From Hyphomicrobium sp. D-2 (GTDB lineage: Bacteria > Pseudomonadota > Alphaproteobacteria > Rhizobiales > Hyphomicrobiaceae), in the NCBI RefSeq assembly GCF_029872155.1, contig NZ_JARXLA010000002.1:248001-312000 (forward strand): a DNA stretch of 64,000 nucleotides, given 5' to 3'. Positions 41,834 to 50,330 of the stretch are shown here, piece by piece. The position numbers and the translations under genes were made by a program. The notes under the pieces are model-generated. The model ran no database searches. It saw nothing but the letters and a program-made list of their open reading frames with translations, and was not told where the DNA came from. Position 1 is the first letter of the stretch; every line of letters begins with the position of its first letter.

Positions 41834-43879
41834 TCACTGATCGGTGAAATCGAACGTGCGGTGTTCGTTGGCTTTGATCTCGACCGTGCTCAGCAATGGG
41901 CGATCGGCTGTGTCGGCGCGCACGACGTAATGCCCCGGCGCCAGCACTGCGGTGGGCTCGGGATCGCTGCTGCGCAGAACGGTGCGCTGCTTCTCATCCT
42001 GTATTTCCCAGAATACGCTGCCGGGCACGTTGCGGGCATCGGCCCGTTTCAGCGTCACACTGCCACTTTGCAGCGGGAGAGAAACACGCTGCTCCTGTCC
42101 GGCGCCAAGCGTCAGTTCGGTGGCGGCGATCACGTTGCTGTCGGCCACGGTGGCTTCAAACCGATATCGGCCGGCCGAAAGATCAAACTGCGGTTCGGTA
42201 TCGATGGTGCGGGCTATTTCGGCAGCATCGGAGCCAAGCCGGATGACGCGGTAGGTTATCTGGCCCAAGGCTGTGCCGGTCGCTTCGCCACTGTGCACGG
42301 CGGCCAGCGTCACGCGTGTCAGCGCCAACGGCAGCGCGTGCCGGACGACATCGCCCGCGCCAACTGCCACCTGCGTCCGCGCTTCTGCCATCGCCGTTTT
42401 GGCGGTCACATGATAGGTGCCAGCCGGCAGCATGAAGGTGGGCTTGGCTGCAGCGGAGCGCAGAACCTCGCGGCGGCCCTGCGGCGCATCCGGATCGTCC
42501 CGATAGAGAATAAACGTGACGCCTTCCGTCAAAGGCTCGCCCTGCGTTGCGCCGGTTCCGCCCGTAGCCGAGAGTTCCAGTCGCCCGGCGGTGAGAACCG
42601 GCGTGAAGCCGCTGCCTGCGGCTGCCGTGACGGTGACGGTGCTTTGCTGCTGCACGGCGCCGCTCTGTGCGGTGACGTTATAGTCTCCCGCAGGCACAAC
42701 GATTTCCGGCCCCGCTTCGCGACCCAGCCAGACGGGCGGTGTGCCCGCCGGAGCATTCGCGGGTGTCACCGTGAAGATCGGATAGGCCAGCGGTGCGCCG
42801 GAAGCGGAAGGGCGCGCCTGCATTTTCAACACGCCGGCGTCCAGATCAAAGCGCGCATCGACAGCCGCATCACCGGTAAAGGTGACGGTCTGGCGTGCCG
42901 ATGCCAAACCAAGCTGCGCTTCGATCTCGTAGGTTCCGGGGGCAAGCTTTTCGATCAGGGAAGGCGCTGCAATCTCTTTCACGATTTCGCCGCCCGCGTC
43001 AGCATGACGGATGCGCCAGCGCACAGGCACATTCAACGGTGCAGCCGATGCGCCGAGGCTTGCCGTCAAATAAAGGCCAGCCGGTCGGGCGGGCGCTGCC
43101 GGAGCATCCGGCTGAGCGGCGTCATCGGCATGGGCAAGCGGCGCCGGTTCTTCAGCCTGCGGATCGGGGATGAGCTTTGCAAGCCGGAATGCCTGTGTCA
43201 GCGCCGATGAAACGGTGCCGGTGTCAGTAGCATTCCACATCTGGCCACCGGTCAGACGCGGCAGGCAACTCATGTGCGCGATCTTAGCGGCGGAAAGGCC
43301 GAGCGTAACGGTGTGGATCACAAGGCCGGGATTGGCGCGGAGCAGGTTCTCGGTCGCGCTGCAAATATCCTGACCGCAGTTGTCGATGTCGTCTGCAACA
43401 AGAACGATGCTGGCGGGTTTGGCGCCCGCGATTGCATTGACTGACTCCCGCAGCGCCAGCACCACCGGTCCCTTGCCAACGGCGTTCATGCGGTCGACCG
43501 CTGCCGACAGGTTGCGAGCCGCATTGTTGCCGGGAGGCAGAACGATCTCGGCATCGCCGCAATTGCCACGCCGCCGATGGCCGAACGCTGCCAGGCCGAC
43601 ACTGGCCTGCGCGCGCAGGTCTGGCACCAGCGTGCGCAGCGCATCGCGCACGATCTCCAGCTTCGAACGCTTTTCATCGCCCAGATGCCCCCACATCGAG
43701 CCCGAACCATCGACGATGATCATGGCTGTTGGCGCAGCGGTCGGGGTAACAGTGGCGGCAGCAGCGGCTTCCTGCGCGCGTGCCGAGACGCTGCCAAGGC
43801 TCGCGATGGCGGAAATCGTGCCGATAGCGATCACGGCGGCGGCGCAAAGCGAGGTGAGCGGTCTGTTGAGCTGCAACAT
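41834..43879 (-). CDS. Exported vWA-domain protein with repeated PG-x-Y modules
   Basis: 681 residues from ATG 43879 (AGGGACAC upstream). The signal peptide ends near ARA. The von Willebrand A domain (about residues 45-215) has the metal-site motif IIVDGSGSMWG (DxSxS), and LVADDIDNCGQDICSATENL inside. A Pro/Ala linker is followed by five beta modules with LAPGTYEIEA, VPAGDYNVTA, LPAGTYHVTAK, LSAGRYRFEATV and LAPGHYVVRA. Related to the gene downstream (145 bp). It may be an adhesion or envelope-assembly factor; this is inference. Confidence 0.8.
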   Translation of the reverse strand: MLQLNRPLTSLCAAAVIAIGTISAIASLGSVSARAQEAAAAATVTPTAAPTAMIIVDGSGSMWGHLGDEKRSKLEIVRDALRTLVPDLRAQASVGLAAFGHRRRGNCGDAEIVLPPGNNAARNLSAAVDRMNAVGKGPVVLALRESVNAIAGAKPASIVLVADDIDNCGQDICSATENLLRANPGLVIHTVTLGLSAAKIAHMSCLPRLTGGQMWNATDTGTVSSALTQAFRLAKLIPDPQAEEPAPLAHADDAAQPDAPAAPARPAGLYLTASLGASAAPLNVPVRWRIRHADAGGEIVKEIAAPSLIEKLAPGTYEIEAQLGLASARQTVTFTGDAAVDARFDLDAGVLKMQARPSASGAPLAYPIFTVTPANAPAGTPPVWLGREAGPEIVVPAGDYNVTAQSGAVQQQSTVTVTAAAGSGFTPVLTAGRLELSATGGTGATQGEPLTEGVTFILYRDDPDAPQGRREVLRSAAAKPTFMLPAGTYHVTAKTAMAEARTQVAVGAGDVVRHALPLALTRVTLAAVHSGEATGTALGQITYRVIRLGSDAAEIARTIDTEPQFDLSAGRYRFEATVADSNVIAATELTLGAGQEQRVSLPLQSGSVTLKRADARNVPGSVFWEIQDEKQRTVLRSSDPEPTAVLAPGHYVVRADTADRPLLSTVEIKANEHRTFDFTDQ

Positions 43880-44205
43880 GCGTGTCCCTGATTGCCGCGC
43901 ACGTGTGCGCAGGGCGGATTCGGCCCGGGCACAATAGCCTATCCGCTTCCCCACCGGTATCGCCCGGCGGTGAAACCCCAACATCAGAATTGCTGCGGCA
44001 ATTTCGGCTTGGCGGGAAGCGGTCGCGACGGTTAGACCACCTGAGGCAGGTGCCGTTACGCCTATTGGTCTGGCTAAGGGACGATGGCGGGCCGATCTGT
44101 CCGTTGCCGGCTAACCCAGCGATTCAGAATATGAATTCAGGCGGCCAGCCTTTCCCGCTCATAGCTTTTGCCGTTTCTGCCCCGCAATTTCACAGGAGTG
44201 TCGCA
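43880..44205. other. Intergenic region between divergent vWA and nitroreductase genes
   Basis: About 325 bp holding the promoters of the two divergent genes. No convincing gene, repeat or strong hairpin seen. Confidence 0.35.
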
Positions 44206-44781
44206 ATGGAAAACCCCGTCATTGATTTTCTGTCGAAGCGCCGCTCCGTGAAGCCGGATCGCCTGCAGGCTCCCGCGCCCACGGCGCAGGAGCTGGAAAC
44301 TATTTTCACCATTGCTTCGCGTGTGCCCGACCACAAGAAGCTGGCGCCGTGGCGCTTCATCGTGATCGAGGGCGATGCGCGGGCGAAGCTGGGTGAGGCG
44401 ATCGCCGAGGCCTGCGTCGCGGCGGAGCAGGAGCCACCGTCCCACGTGAGGCTCGAAACCGAACGCAACCGGCTGCAGCGGGCGCCGATGGTGATTGCCG
44501 CCATTTCGCGCGTTACGCCCCATCGCAGCGCGCCGGAGTGGGAGCAGGTGCTTTCGGCGGGCGCGGCGTGCCTCAATCTGTGCATTGCGGCCAACGCGTT
44601 GGGTTACGGCACGGCCTGGCTGTCGGAATGGATTGCCTACAACGCCGACGTGGCCAAGGCGCTCGGCCTCGGTGAGCATGAGCGCGTTGCGGGCTTCATC
44701 TATATCGGCACGCCGATGGAGGCGCCCACCGAGCGCGAACGTCCCGCGCTTACGGATATCGTTAGTCGCTGGGGCGAGTGA
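44206..44781 (+). CDS. Nitroreductase-family flavoprotein
   Basis: 191 residues from ATG 44206 with AGGAG upstream; a much longer open frame has no start signal. The FMN-binding start FLSKRRSVKPDRLQAPAPTA, then ASRVPDHKKLAPWRFIVIEG, and LNLCIAANALGYGTAWLSEW, GFIYIGTP are typical of the RutE/HadB-like nitroreductase group. NAD(P)H-dependent reduction of nitro or quinone compounds is likely; the natural substrate is unknown. Confidence 0.88.
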   Translation: MENPVIDFLSKRRSVKPDRLQAPAPTAQELETIFTIASRVPDHKKLAPWRFIVIEGDARAKLGEAIAEACVAAEQEPPSHVRLETERNRLQRAPMVIAAISRVTPHRSAPEWEQVLSAGAACLNLCIAANALGYGTAWLSEWIAYNADVAKALGLGEHERVAGFIYIGTPMEAPTERERPALTDIVSRWGE

Positions 44782-44847
44782 GCTGCGCTCCGGTGGTTTG
44801 ATCGGCCAGTAATTCACACTTCACAGGCATCACCCATCAAGCGGCGC

Positions 44848-45717
44848 ATGCACAGCGCTCGGTTCATGCTGCGCCGGGACTTAACGCCATCTTCACCATG
44901 GTCGTGCAGCCTGTTTGTGTCGGCCCGTGAGGTGGCGGGCAGGCTTGAACGATCGTCGCGCACCGCCGCGGAGGTGAAAGCCTTGAGCCCGCTGTTGGAT
45001 GTTCCAGCCCAGCTTGCATTGGCGCTCTCGCTCGCTGCGGCGTCGGTGGAAGGTGCCCAGCCAAACCTGCCACCGCCCATCGCGCAGCCTCCGTTGTCAG
45101 GACATGTCGAGCGTGACCTTGAAGGCCCGCTGCTGTTCTCCGAGCGCTCATGGATGCAGGCGCTGCATGGCGTTCCCGATGATGCGCAGAAGTTGGGCGG
45201 GCGTGTTTTTGTAACAAGTGGCGGGCGGTTTTATGTTCCGGCTCCGGGTGCGCATCAGCGCCTGCTTGTCGCCCGTAACAACGCCAAAATCGCTGCGAAG
45301 ATTGCGCAAGCTGCTGCACGTGAGAATGCCCGGCGCATGCAGCCGCTGCTTGGAAAACCGGCTGTTGCGGCTGATCTTTTCATCGCTCACGTTGTCGATG
45401 TTCCAACCGCCGTCGCGCTGGTTTCAGCAATAGCAAACACGCCCGATCTGGCGCTCGCCACCGCTGCTCCTCGGCTGGCGGCAGCATTCGGCATCGGGGC
45501 CGACGAAACGCGCCAAGCCATGACGGTTGAGCAGTTCTATCGGCTGTTGATTGCCAAGACGGCGGCACCGCCGCGGCTCGTCGCCTTGGGTCTGAAGCCA
45601 AGGCCCCGATCCGAAAATGAAACAGCGGAGCAGGCGGCGCGGGTTGATCGCGAGCGTGTTATCGCCGCCTGGCGCGCACGCATCAACGCTGTTCCCGCCG
45701 CCGCTGCAACTCAATAG
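44848..45717 (+). CDS. Lytic transglycosylase (SLT)-like protein
   Basis: 289 residues (an internal ATG at 44866 is a possible start). The middle block [17 protein letters not shown] and [20 protein letters not shown], then [20 protein letters not shown] and [17 protein letters not shown] follows the layout of rhizobial SLT-domain proteins, which have FLFIEQTW, LR-D, and DLYLAHFLG in these places. No classical signal peptide is seen. Assignment is by remembered pattern. The stop overlaps the convergent NAD kinase gene by 7 bp. Confidence 0.55.
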   Translation: MHSARFMLRRDLTPSSPWSCSLFVSAREVAGRLERSSRTAAEVKALSPLLDVPAQLALALSLAAASVEGAQPNLPPPIAQPPLSGHVERDLEGPLLFSERSWMQALHGVPDDAQKLGGRVFVTSGGRFYVPAPGAHQRLLVARNNAKIAAKIAQAAARENARRMQPLLGKPAVAADLFIAHVVDVPTAVALVSAIANTPDLALATAAPRLAAAFGIGADETRQAMTVEQFYRLLIAKTAAPPRLVALGLKPRPRSENETAEQAARVDRERVIAAWRARINAVPAAAATQ

Positions 45718-46493
45718 CGGAACTGTTCCGCCAGCACCCGCTCATCAAGGCTGTGGTTGGCGTCAAACATCATATAGAGCTCGACGTTACGCGCTTTTTC
45801 CACTTCGACACGCGTCACCGCACGGGTTTCGAAGTGATCGGCAACGGCACTCACCGGCCGCTTGTCGGCCTCCAGCACATCGATGACGATGCGCACCTTG
45901 TTGGGCAGCAGGGCGCCGCGCCAGCGTCGCGGACGGAACGGGCTGATGGGCGTCAACGCCAGCAACGGCGCGTTGATCGGCAAAATCGGCCCGTGCGCGG
46001 AAAGATTGTACGCGGTCGATCCGGCGGGGGTCGCCACCAGCACGCCATCGCAGATCAGCTCTTCCATGCGCAGCGTATCGTCGACCATGATGCGCAGCTT
46101 GGCGGCCTGATAGCGCTCTCGGAAAAGAGAAACCTCGTTGATTGCCAGCGCTTTGTGCGCCTTGCCCGATTTCTCGTAGGCGATCATCGACAGCGGATGG
46201 ATGCGGCTTATATCGGCGGCGGCGAGGCGTTCGCGCAGGTTGATCTCGCTGTAGTCGTTCATCAGGAAGCCGACCGAACCGCGGTTCATGCCGTAGATCG
46301 GCACGCCGTTGTTCATGAACCGATGCAGCGTTTGCAGCATGTGGCCGTCACCACCGAGGGCGACGATGGCATCCGCTTCGGGAACCTCGCAATCGCCATA
46401 GACTTCCACAAGCCGTTCGCGCGCGGCCATGGCTTCGGGCATCTCGCTTGCCACGAACGCGATCTTGTCGAATGTGTTTTTCAATTTTGACAT
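45711..46493 (-). CDS. nadK: NAD kinase
   Basis: 260 residues from ATG 46493 ([20 protein letters not shown]). It has the ATP-NAD kinase motif [20 protein letters not shown], the conserved NEVSLFRE, and [20 protein letters not shown]. It makes NADP from NAD in the cytosol. An upstream TTG start (46514) is possible but lacks a ribosome-binding site. Divergent from cutA across 41 bp. Confidence 0.93.
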   Translation of the reverse strand: MSKLKNTFDKIAFVASEMPEAMAARERLVEVYGDCEVPEADAIVALGGDGHMLQTLHRFMNNGVPIYGMNRGSVGFLMNDYSEINLRERLAAADISRIHPLSMIAYEKSGKAHKALAINEVSLFRERYQAAKLRIMVDDTLRMEELICDGVLVATPAGSTAYNLSAHGPILPINAPLLALTPISPFRPRRWRGALLPNKVRIVIDVLEADKRPVSAVADHFETRAVTRVEVEKARNVELYMMFDANHSLDERVLAEQFRY

Positions 46494-46534
46494 CGAGCTC
46501 TGGAACGCAACCAAGGCGTGGGAGGCTGGCGCAA

Positions 46535-46870
46535 GTGCAGCAAAACGACAAGCCCGTTCTCGTCTATTCCACTTTCCCTTCAGCGGAGGTGGCGGAGCAG
46601 GTGGCGCGGGAACTCATCGAGCGGAGGTTGGTGGCCTGTGTCAACATCCTGCCCGGCATGACCTCAATTTACCGTTGGGATGGCACAATCAACCGGGATA
46701 GCGAAGTCGTGGCGATCATCAAGACACGTTCGCAGCTCGCCGCCAAGGTCATGCAGGAGGTGGCAGCCCGTCATCCCTATGACCATCCCGCGCTGCTGGT
46801 GATTGAGGTGGCCGACGGCGCCGCCGATTATCTCAACTGGCTGATGGCTGAAACAGCCGGGCCGGATTGA
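46535..46870 (+). CDS. cutA: CutA-type divalent-cation tolerance protein
   Basis: 111 residues from GTG 46535, preceded by GGGAGG nine bases upstream; an upstream in-frame ATG lies inside the nadK gene. [40 protein letters not shown] and [20 protein letters not shown] match CutA1 along its full length. CutA forms stable trimers with a ferredoxin-like fold; the role in metal tolerance is debated. Confidence 0.93.
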   Translation: MQQNDKPVLVYSTFPSAEVAEQVARELIERRLVACVNILPGMTSIYRWDGTINRDSEVVAIIKTRSQLAAKVMQEVAARHPYDHPALLVIEVADGAADYLNWLMAETAGPD

Positions 46871-47090
46871 TGTCTGATGAGCCAGCAGTGGCATTGCCCG
46901 CCGCCGCGATGCAGTCGCCACTGCGGCAGAAGCGAGAGTGATGATGCAACCTATGCCGGCGTACTGCTGGCATGCAGATCGCTCACGGCGCACGCTGGTG
47001 CATCGCAACCAAGTGCGCGCGGAAGGGCGTGAAAACGCAGCGTGTCATAAGCCGGGGCTCAGCGTTTGGATCAGCGCTAGCGCCGATCAA

Positions 47091-48086
47091 TCAATAAACG
47101 CCGCCGAGGCTCAACATCAGATTATAGCGTGGTGTGCCTCGCGCGGGACGGCGCGAATTGTTCGACTTCTTGACCTTGCGATTGGCCTTTGGCGCCGCTG
47201 CCTGCCCGGGTGGAACTGCAGCCGGTGGACTGTATGCCGACCGGTCCTGATCCAGCGATGCAACGTTGCTACCCGGAATAAGCGGCTGTTGCGGCACCGG
47301 CTGGAAATCGCGCGGGCCACCGATCGCCATGCGGCCCGGCAGCGGAGCGGTGTTAGCGGCGCTGCTTGGCAGAGGCGTATAAAGTCGGGTGGCTGCTTGC
47401 GCGGAATTGGCCTTCCAGGGCAGCACTTCCTGCTTCGCAGCGGTGGCGACGCTGCCGGCGCCAGCTGCAACAGACGCGGATTCTACCTGCTCGGCGCCAC
47501 CACAGGTGCGGCCGTTATAGGATTTCAGCAGCGTCAGCAGAAGATAGTCAGGCTCTTCCACCGGCAGGGTAGCGTTGGCCCGAGTGGTGAATTCCTGCAT
47601 GGCTTCGCGGGTGTTGGCGGTCCAGGAGCCGTTGACCCGGCCCGGATAGCAGCCAGCACGCTTCAGATTTTGCTGAATATCGACAATGAGGCGATAGCGA
47701 GCATCGGCATCCGTCGGTGCAAGCGCACCATCGCTGGACACCGCGGCGGAAACCTGTGTCGACCAGCCGTCGAGACCGGAAAGAGCGGCTTTCTCTACGC
47801 GGGGGGCTGACAGAGTCGGCGCGGCGGTAAGTGAATGCGACGGCGCCAGATTGAGAGCGGGGGCAAAGGCGCCAAGACGTGAGCCGCCATTTGCTACGGC
47901 TTTTTGGATCTGGCTGACGCGGGAAGGGGGCCGATGGGCTGCAACTTCGCCATCAGCGGCATGTCGGACCGCCAGCGCCTGCGTCGCTTGCTGGAGCGTG
48001 GTGCCGGAGTCAACGGGGGCCGGAAAGTAGACGAACAGGCCTACGCCGACACCTGCCAACAACACGAAGCCACCGAGGCCGCGCAT
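47091..48086 (-). CDS. Membrane-anchored protein with peptidoglycan-binding-like domain
   Basis: 331 residues from ATG 48086 (GGGAG nine bases upstream). One N-terminal helix (GLGGFVLLAGVGVGLFVYF) is followed by a low-complexity region. A PG_binding_1-like segment (about 120-175: YRLIVDIQQNLKRAGCYPGR, VNGSWTANTREAMQEFTTRA) comes next, then a Pro/Ala-rich tail with KVKKSNNSRRPARG. A near-consensus CtrA box lies 166 bp upstream. Probably an envelope protein; a second protein with the same domain at 58820 also has a CtrA box. Confidence 0.7.
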   Translation of the reverse strand: MRGLGGFVLLAGVGVGLFVYFPAPVDSGTTLQQATQALAVRHAADGEVAAHRPPSRVSQIQKAVANGGSRLGAFAPALNLAPSHSLTAAPTLSAPRVEKAALSGLDGWSTQVSAAVSSDGALAPTDADARYRLIVDIQQNLKRAGCYPGRVNGSWTANTREAMQEFTTRANATLPVEEPDYLLLTLLKSYNGRTCGGAEQVESASVAAGAGSVATAAKQEVLPWKANSAQAATRLYTPLPSSAANTAPLPGRMAIGGPRDFQPVPQQPLIPGSNVASLDQDRSAYSPPAAVPPGQAAAPKANRKVKKSNNSRRPARGTPRYNLMLSLGGVY

Positions 48087-48251
48087 AATGGTCAACTCCC
48101 TTACGCTTCGATCCCGGATCTGCGGCGGTCCAACCGCCGGGTCGCCAGGATGACCGGACGCACATCCCAGTACAGACGGCGCCGCCAGACACTACGGCGG
48201 CAGCAGTGTCAAACCACTTAAAGGACGCGAAAAACTTCAGCTTCCTTAGAT

Positions 48252-48266
48252 GTAACCTAATGTTAA
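48252..48266 (-). promoter_or_regulatory. CtrA-like site upstream of the gene at 47091-48086
   Basis: Minus strand TTAA-CATTAGG-TTAC, seven of eight bases of the TTAA-N7-TTAA consensus for the cell-cycle regulator CtrA, 166 bp before the start. Confidence 0.5.
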
Positions 48267-48631
48267 CTAAAATAAGTCCGCACACGGGCGGATGCAACTT
48301 TATTTCGTGCGTTATCGACAGGTGAGGGAGGGGGGCTGGCGCAGGCGATGTCGCCATGTTGCAGGTGCGAGGTGTTAACAACTCGGCCGCGGCCTGGGGA
48401 CAAAATGCAGCGCCAAAGTGGGCAACCTGTGGACGGTTGCGTGGCTGAAGACAGTCAAGAAATGGGCCAAAAATCAGGCGTTTCTGGCTATCGCGCTGAT
48501 TATCTTAACAAAAGATTTCGAATCGCGTAGCAAGGAAAGCCGAGGGGCAGTACCGCGTCTGTTAACTTGTCGCCCCGTCCCGTGGGGAAAGTTACGCACA
48601 GGGGAGATCGAGCGGCGATGCTCTCCAGTGC

Positions 48632-48769
48632 ATGGCACCCGGCGGGAAGGGGATCCAGCTCTCGATATACGTTGCGGCGCGTTATCGCCGGTCCGACCAG
48701 GAACATTGGGGAATGATCCTGGAGCTCAGCGGATCGATTGAGACCGTCACCGTGGCAGATATCCCGTAA
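48632..48769 (+). CDS. Possible 45-residue small protein
   Basis: ATG 48632 to TAA 48767-48769 encodes MAPGGKGIQLSIYVAARYRR and then a stretch ending SGSIETVTVADIP. The composition looks protein-like with alternating beta character, but there is no clear Shine-Dalgarno and no known homolog comes to mind. Weak call. Confidence 0.25.
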   Translation: MAPGGKGIQLSIYVAARYRRSDQEHWGMILELSGSIETVTVADIP

Positions 48770-48886
48770 ATCGCGTCAGAGATGGAGCCATTCTGTCCAA
48801 CACGCCCTTCTTGTGGACAGAGACAAGTCAAGCGTTGGCGTTGGCTTCGAGCCAACAGCTGGCGAACATAATTCATGAGGGCAAAC

Positions 48887-50206
48887 ATGAGACATGCTCT
48901 AGGCGTGTTGGGGGTTCTAGCTGCCGGCGTCTTGCTCGCCGTATCGGCAGCGATGAACTGGCGATTTGGCGTCAGTCTCGGACGAACCGAGTTTGACGGT
49001 CAGATCTACGGCGCAGCCAGCGCGGCTGCGGACTGCATGAAGGCCTTGGTGCCTTTCTTTTTCTTCGCCGCAATACGCACGAAAATGTGGTCGCAGGCAG
49101 CCGCCTCCGCCCTCGTTTGGGTTGTGGTCACAGCATATTCGCTGACCTCTGCCCTAGGGCATGCCGCATTGAACCGGCTTGATACCGCCGGCCAACGCGC
49201 AGTGTCCTCTGAGAGCTATCAGTCTTATCGCGCCGATCTGGCACGGGCCCAGGAACAGCTTTCCTGGATCCCGCAGCACCGCCCTGCTCAGGCTGTGCAA
49301 GCTGAGATGGAGGTGCTCAAGAACGATAAGGCCTGGAGCTCAACCAAGGGATGCGCGGAAGCGACGATCAAGCGTTCGCGCGACTTTTGTCAGGGGTACC
49401 ATGCACTTGCAGCTGAGCTAGGCTCGGCACAGCAGGCATCATCCCTTGAGGCCCGCATTTCGGACATCCAGTCCAAGATCGCGGTGGTAACCAGTGGCGG
49501 CAAGAACGTTCTGGCTGAAGCGGATCCGCAGGCTGCGGTCCTGGCCAAGCTTGCTGCGATTATTGCTCCGAACATCAGCGTAGAAGATGTGCAGACCGCG
49601 CTCACGGTCTTCATCGCACTGCTTCTCGAAGTTGGTTCGGGCTTTGGCATGTACATTGCCTTTAGTCAGTGGCGCCTCTACGAGCGTCAGACGCCTGCCG
49701 TTGCACCTGAGATGGTCACGGTCAGCACCGCTGCGGCAGTGGTGGCAGCTCCCAAGGCTGTTGCGATAGAAAAGCCGCGTTCCGGCGCAAACGACAACAA
49801 GTCGGTAACCGAGGAAATTGAGACCGAGGTTATTGAGACTGTTGCTGAGATTGCAGCGCCGGCTGCTACTGAAGAAACTGCTGCCGTCATCGTTGCGACG
49901 AATGCGCAGCAACCAAGACTGATCGCTCCCGAAACGGATGTGGAGCGCTTCTACAAGGAGAGAATCGAGACGCAAGACGGATCAAGTATGACTGCAACTT
50001 CTCTATATGAGGATTACTGCGCATGGTGCGAAGAACAACAGAAAGAGCCACTTGCTCTACCCACGTTCGGTCGTGAGTTCGGTGAACTCGGTGTGCAGAA
50101 GGCACGTATAGCAGGAAGGGTGCGATACATCGGCATTGCGCTGAAGTCCGCCAGCGACCTCGCGGAGGATAAGAAGCTGACGGCCTTCAATGATCGGGCC
50201 GCCTAG
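48887..50206 (+). CDS. Membrane protein with coiled coil and D5/P4-primase-like C-terminal domain
   Basis: 439 residues from ATG 48887 (GAGGG seven bases upstream; ATG 48875 is also possible). Four probable helices: residues 5-25, 48-64, 70-92 and 245-268 (TALTVFIALLLEVGSGFGMY). A helical, coiled-coil-like periplasmic or cytosolic stretch (100-205) lies between. The last 70 residues (VERFYKERIETQDGSSMTAT, SLYEDYCAWCEEQQKEPLAL, PTFGREFGELGVQKARIAGR) resemble the winged-helix C-terminus of D5/P4-type phage primases. Joining this to a membrane anchor is unusual. Tandem terminators follow. Confidence 0.65.
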   Translation: MRHALGVLGVLAAGVLLAVSAAMNWRFGVSLGRTEFDGQIYGAASAAADCMKALVPFFFFAAIRTKMWSQAAASALVWVVVTAYSLTSALGHAALNRLDTAGQRAVSSESYQSYRADLARAQEQLSWIPQHRPAQAVQAEMEVLKNDKAWSSTKGCAEATIKRSRDFCQGYHALAAELGSAQQASSLEARISDIQSKIAVVTSGGKNVLAEADPQAAVLAKLAAIIAPNISVEDVQTALTVFIALLLEVGSGFGMYIAFSQWRLYERQTPAVAPEMVTVSTAAAVVAAPKAVAIEKPRSGANDNKSVTEEIETEVIETVAEIAAPAATEETAAVIVATNAQQPRLIAPETDVERFYKERIETQDGSSMTATSLYEDYCAWCEEQQKEPLALPTFGREFGELGVQKARIAGRVRYIGIALKSASDLAEDKKLTAFNDRAA

Positions 50207-50219
50207 TAGATAGGCTTCT

Positions 50220-50305
50220 GAAAGGTCGCGAAAGCGGCCTTTCTTGTATTTGAGCTCCAGTGTGGAGCACATCAAAAAAGGGCGGTCCTTCGGGCCGCCC
50301 TTTTT
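50220..50305. terminator. Tandem terminators between convergent genes
   Basis: First: AAAGGTCGC-GAAA-GCGGCCTTT (50220-50241). Second: A6, then GGGCGGTCC-TTC-GGGCCGCCC (50280-50300), then TTTTT; it is symmetric enough to work for the leftward TonB-receptor gene as well. Confidence 0.88.
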
Positions 50306-50330
50306 GCGTTTCAGATTTTGGATGCGACAC

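Larger units (their letters stand above)
48087..48886. other. Long intergenic region
   Basis: About 800 bp between divergent genes. It contains the CtrA-like site at 48252-48266 and a possible 45-codon frame (48632-48769). Much of it is lower in GC than the genes. No known RNA family is recognised by eye; a small RNA cannot be excluded. Confidence 0.4.

Noticed and set aside
41861-43210. 449-codon plus-strand frame over the vWA gene
   Set aside because: Shadow frame rich in Arg, Gly and His with no conserved motif.
48418-48741. 107-codon frame in the long intergenic region
   Set aside because: The N-terminal hydrophobic stretch is appealing, but the rest is irregular and no ribosome-binding site is present.
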